A stretch of 8,152 nt of DNA from Cellvibrionales bacterium (GTDB lineage: Bacteria > Pseudomonadota > Gammaproteobacteria > Pseudomonadales > UBA7434). Both the position numbers and the translations under genes were made by a program. Location of the stretch: contig DMZE01000278.1 of the NCBI GenBank assembly GCA_003492055.1, forward strand, positions 1 through 8,152, written 5' to 3'. The notes beneath the pieces were generated by a model. It was not told where the DNA came from and ran no database searches. It saw nothing but the letters and a program-made list of their open reading frames with translations. This document shows, piece by piece, positions 6,793 through 8,152 of this stretch (the stretch's first letter is position 1; each line of letters begins with the position of its first letter).

Positions 6793-7608
6793 ATGCCCAA
6801 ACAGAACCTTTCGTCTGATAAAGACATGAGCATCTTAAAAAAAGAAATATGGGATTGCATACGCACAGAAGCCAGCAAAGAAGCCGCTAATGAGCCTATT
6901 CTTACTAGCTTCTTACACACCACCATTTTGAATCACGACAACTTTGCTTCATCACTGGCTTTTCATTTATCCAATCTACTCAGCTCGGCTACCGCTTCAG
7001 CACTGTCTTTACGAGAAGTTATTAATGAAAGCTTTGCGCAAGATTGTCATATTATTGATGCCGCTATTAATGATATCGCCGCGATTCGTGACCGTGATTC
7101 TGCCTGTGGCGAATGCGGCACGCCCTTTTTATATTACAAAGGTTATCACGCACTGCAATCCTACCGTGTTGCTCATTGGCTTTGGAAGCAAAATAGAAAT
7201 GAGTTAGCGCAGTTTTTACAAAGCCGCATATCCAACTGCTTTGGCGTCGACATTCATCCTGCCGCTAAAATCGGATATGGCCTTATGCTAGATCATGCCA
7301 CCGGCATTGTGATTGGTGAGACGAGCGTCGTAGGTAACAATGTTTCGATTATGCAATCGGTAACGCTAGGCGGCACCGGTAAAGAAACCCGTGATCGCCA
7401 TCCCAAAATAGAAGATGGTGTATTAATTGGCGCAGGTAGTAAAATTCTTGGCAATATCAATATCGGTGAAGGCGCACAGGTTTGTGCAGGTAGTGTTGTT
7501 CTCAATGATGTACCAGCGCACTCAGCGGTAGCCGGCGTACCGGCCAAAGTGGTTGGCACACCGAATGAAGATATGCCTTCACTGTCTATGAATCAGCAAT
7601 TAAGTTAA
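6793..7608 (+). CDS. cysE: Serine O-acetyltransferase
   Basis: CysE transfers acetyl from acetyl-CoA to L-serine, giving O-acetylserine, the first committed step of cysteine synthesis in the cytoplasm. The 271 residues are close to the 273 of E. coli CysE. An N-terminal helical domain (about 12-145) contains YYKGYHALQSYRVAHWLW; the left-handed beta-helix follows from about 150. GVDIHPAAKIG and LMLDHATGIVIGE carry D153, D167 and catalytic H168 (E. coli D143, D157, H158), and D102 matches E. coli D92. TLGGTGKETRDRHPKI and VPAHSAVAGVPAKVVG are also typical. A CGEC (105-108) occupies a variable stretch. The C-terminus (MPSLSMNQQLS) is short and does not end in isoleucine, the residue that usually docks into cysteine synthase CysK. 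GGAG at 6778-6781, 11 bases upstream, supports the ATG at 6793 over an internal ATG at 6826. Confidence 0.97.
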   Translation: MPKQNLSSDKDMSILKKEIWDCIRTEASKEAANEPILTSFLHTTILNHDNFASSLAFHLSNLLSSATASALSLREVINESFAQDCHIIDAAINDIAAIRDRDSACGECGTPFLYYKGYHALQSYRVAHWLWKQNRNELAQFLQSRISNCFGVDIHPAAKIGYGLMLDHATGIVIGETSVVGNNVSIMQSVTLGGTGKETRDRHPKIEDGVLIGAGSKILGNINIGEGAQVCAGSVVLNDVPAHSAVAGVPAKVVGTPNEDMPSLSMNQQLS

Positions 7609-7626
7609 TTGCCGATTCACGATTTT
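7589..7626 (+). terminator. Hairpin overlapping the cysE stop codon, likely terminator
   Basis: Positions 7589-7603 and 7605-7619 are inverted repeats matching at 14 of 15 positions about G7604; the mismatch pairs A7595 with C7613. The TAA stop (7606-7608) is in the 3' arm near the loop. ATTTTAATATT follows, a weak U-rich tail for the plus strand. In a minus-strand transcript the mismatch becomes a U-G wobble, so read-through RNA from hemE would also fold, but without a U run. Termination is inferred from structure; the stem is AT-rich. Confidence 0.65.
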
Positions 7627-7683
7627 AATATTAGATGCGAATTTCTTGCCAGACGCGAGTTGAATGTCAGACATGCACTTAAA

Positions 7684-8152
7684 TTATTGATGGTATTGAG
7701 GTGAATACTGTTTTACCGCGGCAATAAAAGCGCCTGCATGTTCAGGATCTATATCGGGTGTAATGCCATGGCCCAAATTAAAAATATGGCCGCTGTTATT
7801 TGAGTGATGCCCAAAAGAAGCAAGAATTCTTTGCACTTCGGCTTCAATCGTAGATATCGGTGCGCGTAAAATGGCTGGATCCATATTACCCTGCAACGCT
7901 ACTCGCTCACCAATCTGATTTCGCACTTCACCAATATTGACTGACCAATCCAAACCTAAGGCATCACTACCGCAATGACTCATTGCATCTAACCAAGGCG
8001 CACCGCCTTTAGTAAATGCGATTACTGGCACAACAGTGCCGTCGTCATGCTCAACATTTAACTGGCTAATAATTTTTTTCGTGTAACGCAAAGAAAACTC
8101 AAGATAGGCAGAATCACTTAATACACCGCCCCATGTATCAAATATTTGCACG
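7684..8152 (-). CDS. hemE: Uroporphyrinogen decarboxylase, C-terminal part (runs off the right edge)
   Basis: HemE decarboxylates the four acetate side chains of uroporphyrinogen III to give coproporphyrinogen III in haem synthesis. About 156 codons are present, the C-terminal ~45% of a protein normally near 354 residues; the gene runs off the right edge, and the codon at 8149-8151 (GTG) is an internal valine, not a start. Conserved stretches in order are [56 protein letters not shown] and the final YSPQYHQ, all close to E. coli HemE. The reading frame is intact throughout. It converges on cysE with 75 bases between stops; the only strong structure in that gap is the cysE-side hairpin. Confidence 0.97.
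   Translation of the reverse strand, partial: VQIFDTWGGVLSDSAYLEFSLRYTKKIISQLNVEHDDGTVVPVIAFTKGGAPWLDAMSHCGSDALGLDWSVNIGEVRNQIGERVALQGNMDPAILRAPISTIEAEVQRILASFGHHSNNSGHIFNLGHGITPDIDPEHAGAFIAAVKQYSPQYHQ

Noticed and set aside
7293..7559. 88-codon ORF antisense to cysE
   Set aside because: Its Pro/Thr/Ala/Ile-rich translation is the reverse-strand shadow of the CysE hexapeptide repeats.
7664..7674. ATGTCAGACAT palindrome in the cysE-hemE gap as a hemE terminator
   Set aside because: The stem is only 5 base pairs with a 1-base centre, and no T run follows on the minus strand.

Overview
This window looks like a stretch of gammaproteobacterial chromosome with moderate-to-low GC. The clearest taxonomic signals are a CysE that matches the Enterobacteria-type enzyme in length and in every catalytic motif, and the C-terminal part of a HemE that closely resembles the E. 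coli protein. A free-living, possibly marine gammaproteobacterium is my inference; I cannot name a genus from sequence alone.

Layout, left to right. Positions 1-69 carry a short tandem array of 10- and 13-base units, followed by about 220 bases of AT-rich DNA with no gene. A large thiamine-diphosphate enzyme of the acetolactate synthase superfamily lies on the minus strand (293-2188). A 291-base divergent gap separates it from a plus-strand pair: a secreted periplasmic binding protein of the ABC_sub_bind type (2480-3493) and a membrane sensor histidine kinase (3502-5115), 8 bases apart. The kinase ends directly against the stop codon of a minus-strand hexapeptide-repeat acyltransferase (5116-5847). 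A 163-base AT-rich divergent gap leads to a plus-strand pair: a divergent TrmB-like methyltransferase (6011-6736) and serine O-acetyltransferase cysE (6793-7608). The minus-strand hemE (7684 to the right edge, incomplete) converges on cysE, with a long hairpin overlapping the cysE stop codon between them.

How the genes may work together. The binding protein and kinase form the one pair that looks like a unit. No ABC permease or ATPase is present, so the binding protein more plausibly presents a ligand to the kinase, as LuxP does for LuxQ or TorT for TorS, than feeds a transporter. The kinase has no receiver domain and no response regulator next to it. The remaining genes (branched-chain-type TPP enzyme, acyltransferase, tRNA-methyltransferase relative, cysteine and haem biosynthesis) look like ordinary chromosomal neighbours with no shared pathway. 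I see no transposase, integrase, CRISPR array, tRNA or rRNA.

The points most worth a second look are the binding-protein/kinase pair with its acidic periplasmic loop, the TrmB relative in which two signature aspartates are asparagine, the TPP enzyme with an extra basic segment and no regulatory subunit, the cysE tail that doubles as a terminator stem, and the tandem array at the left edge. None of these by itself establishes a new system.
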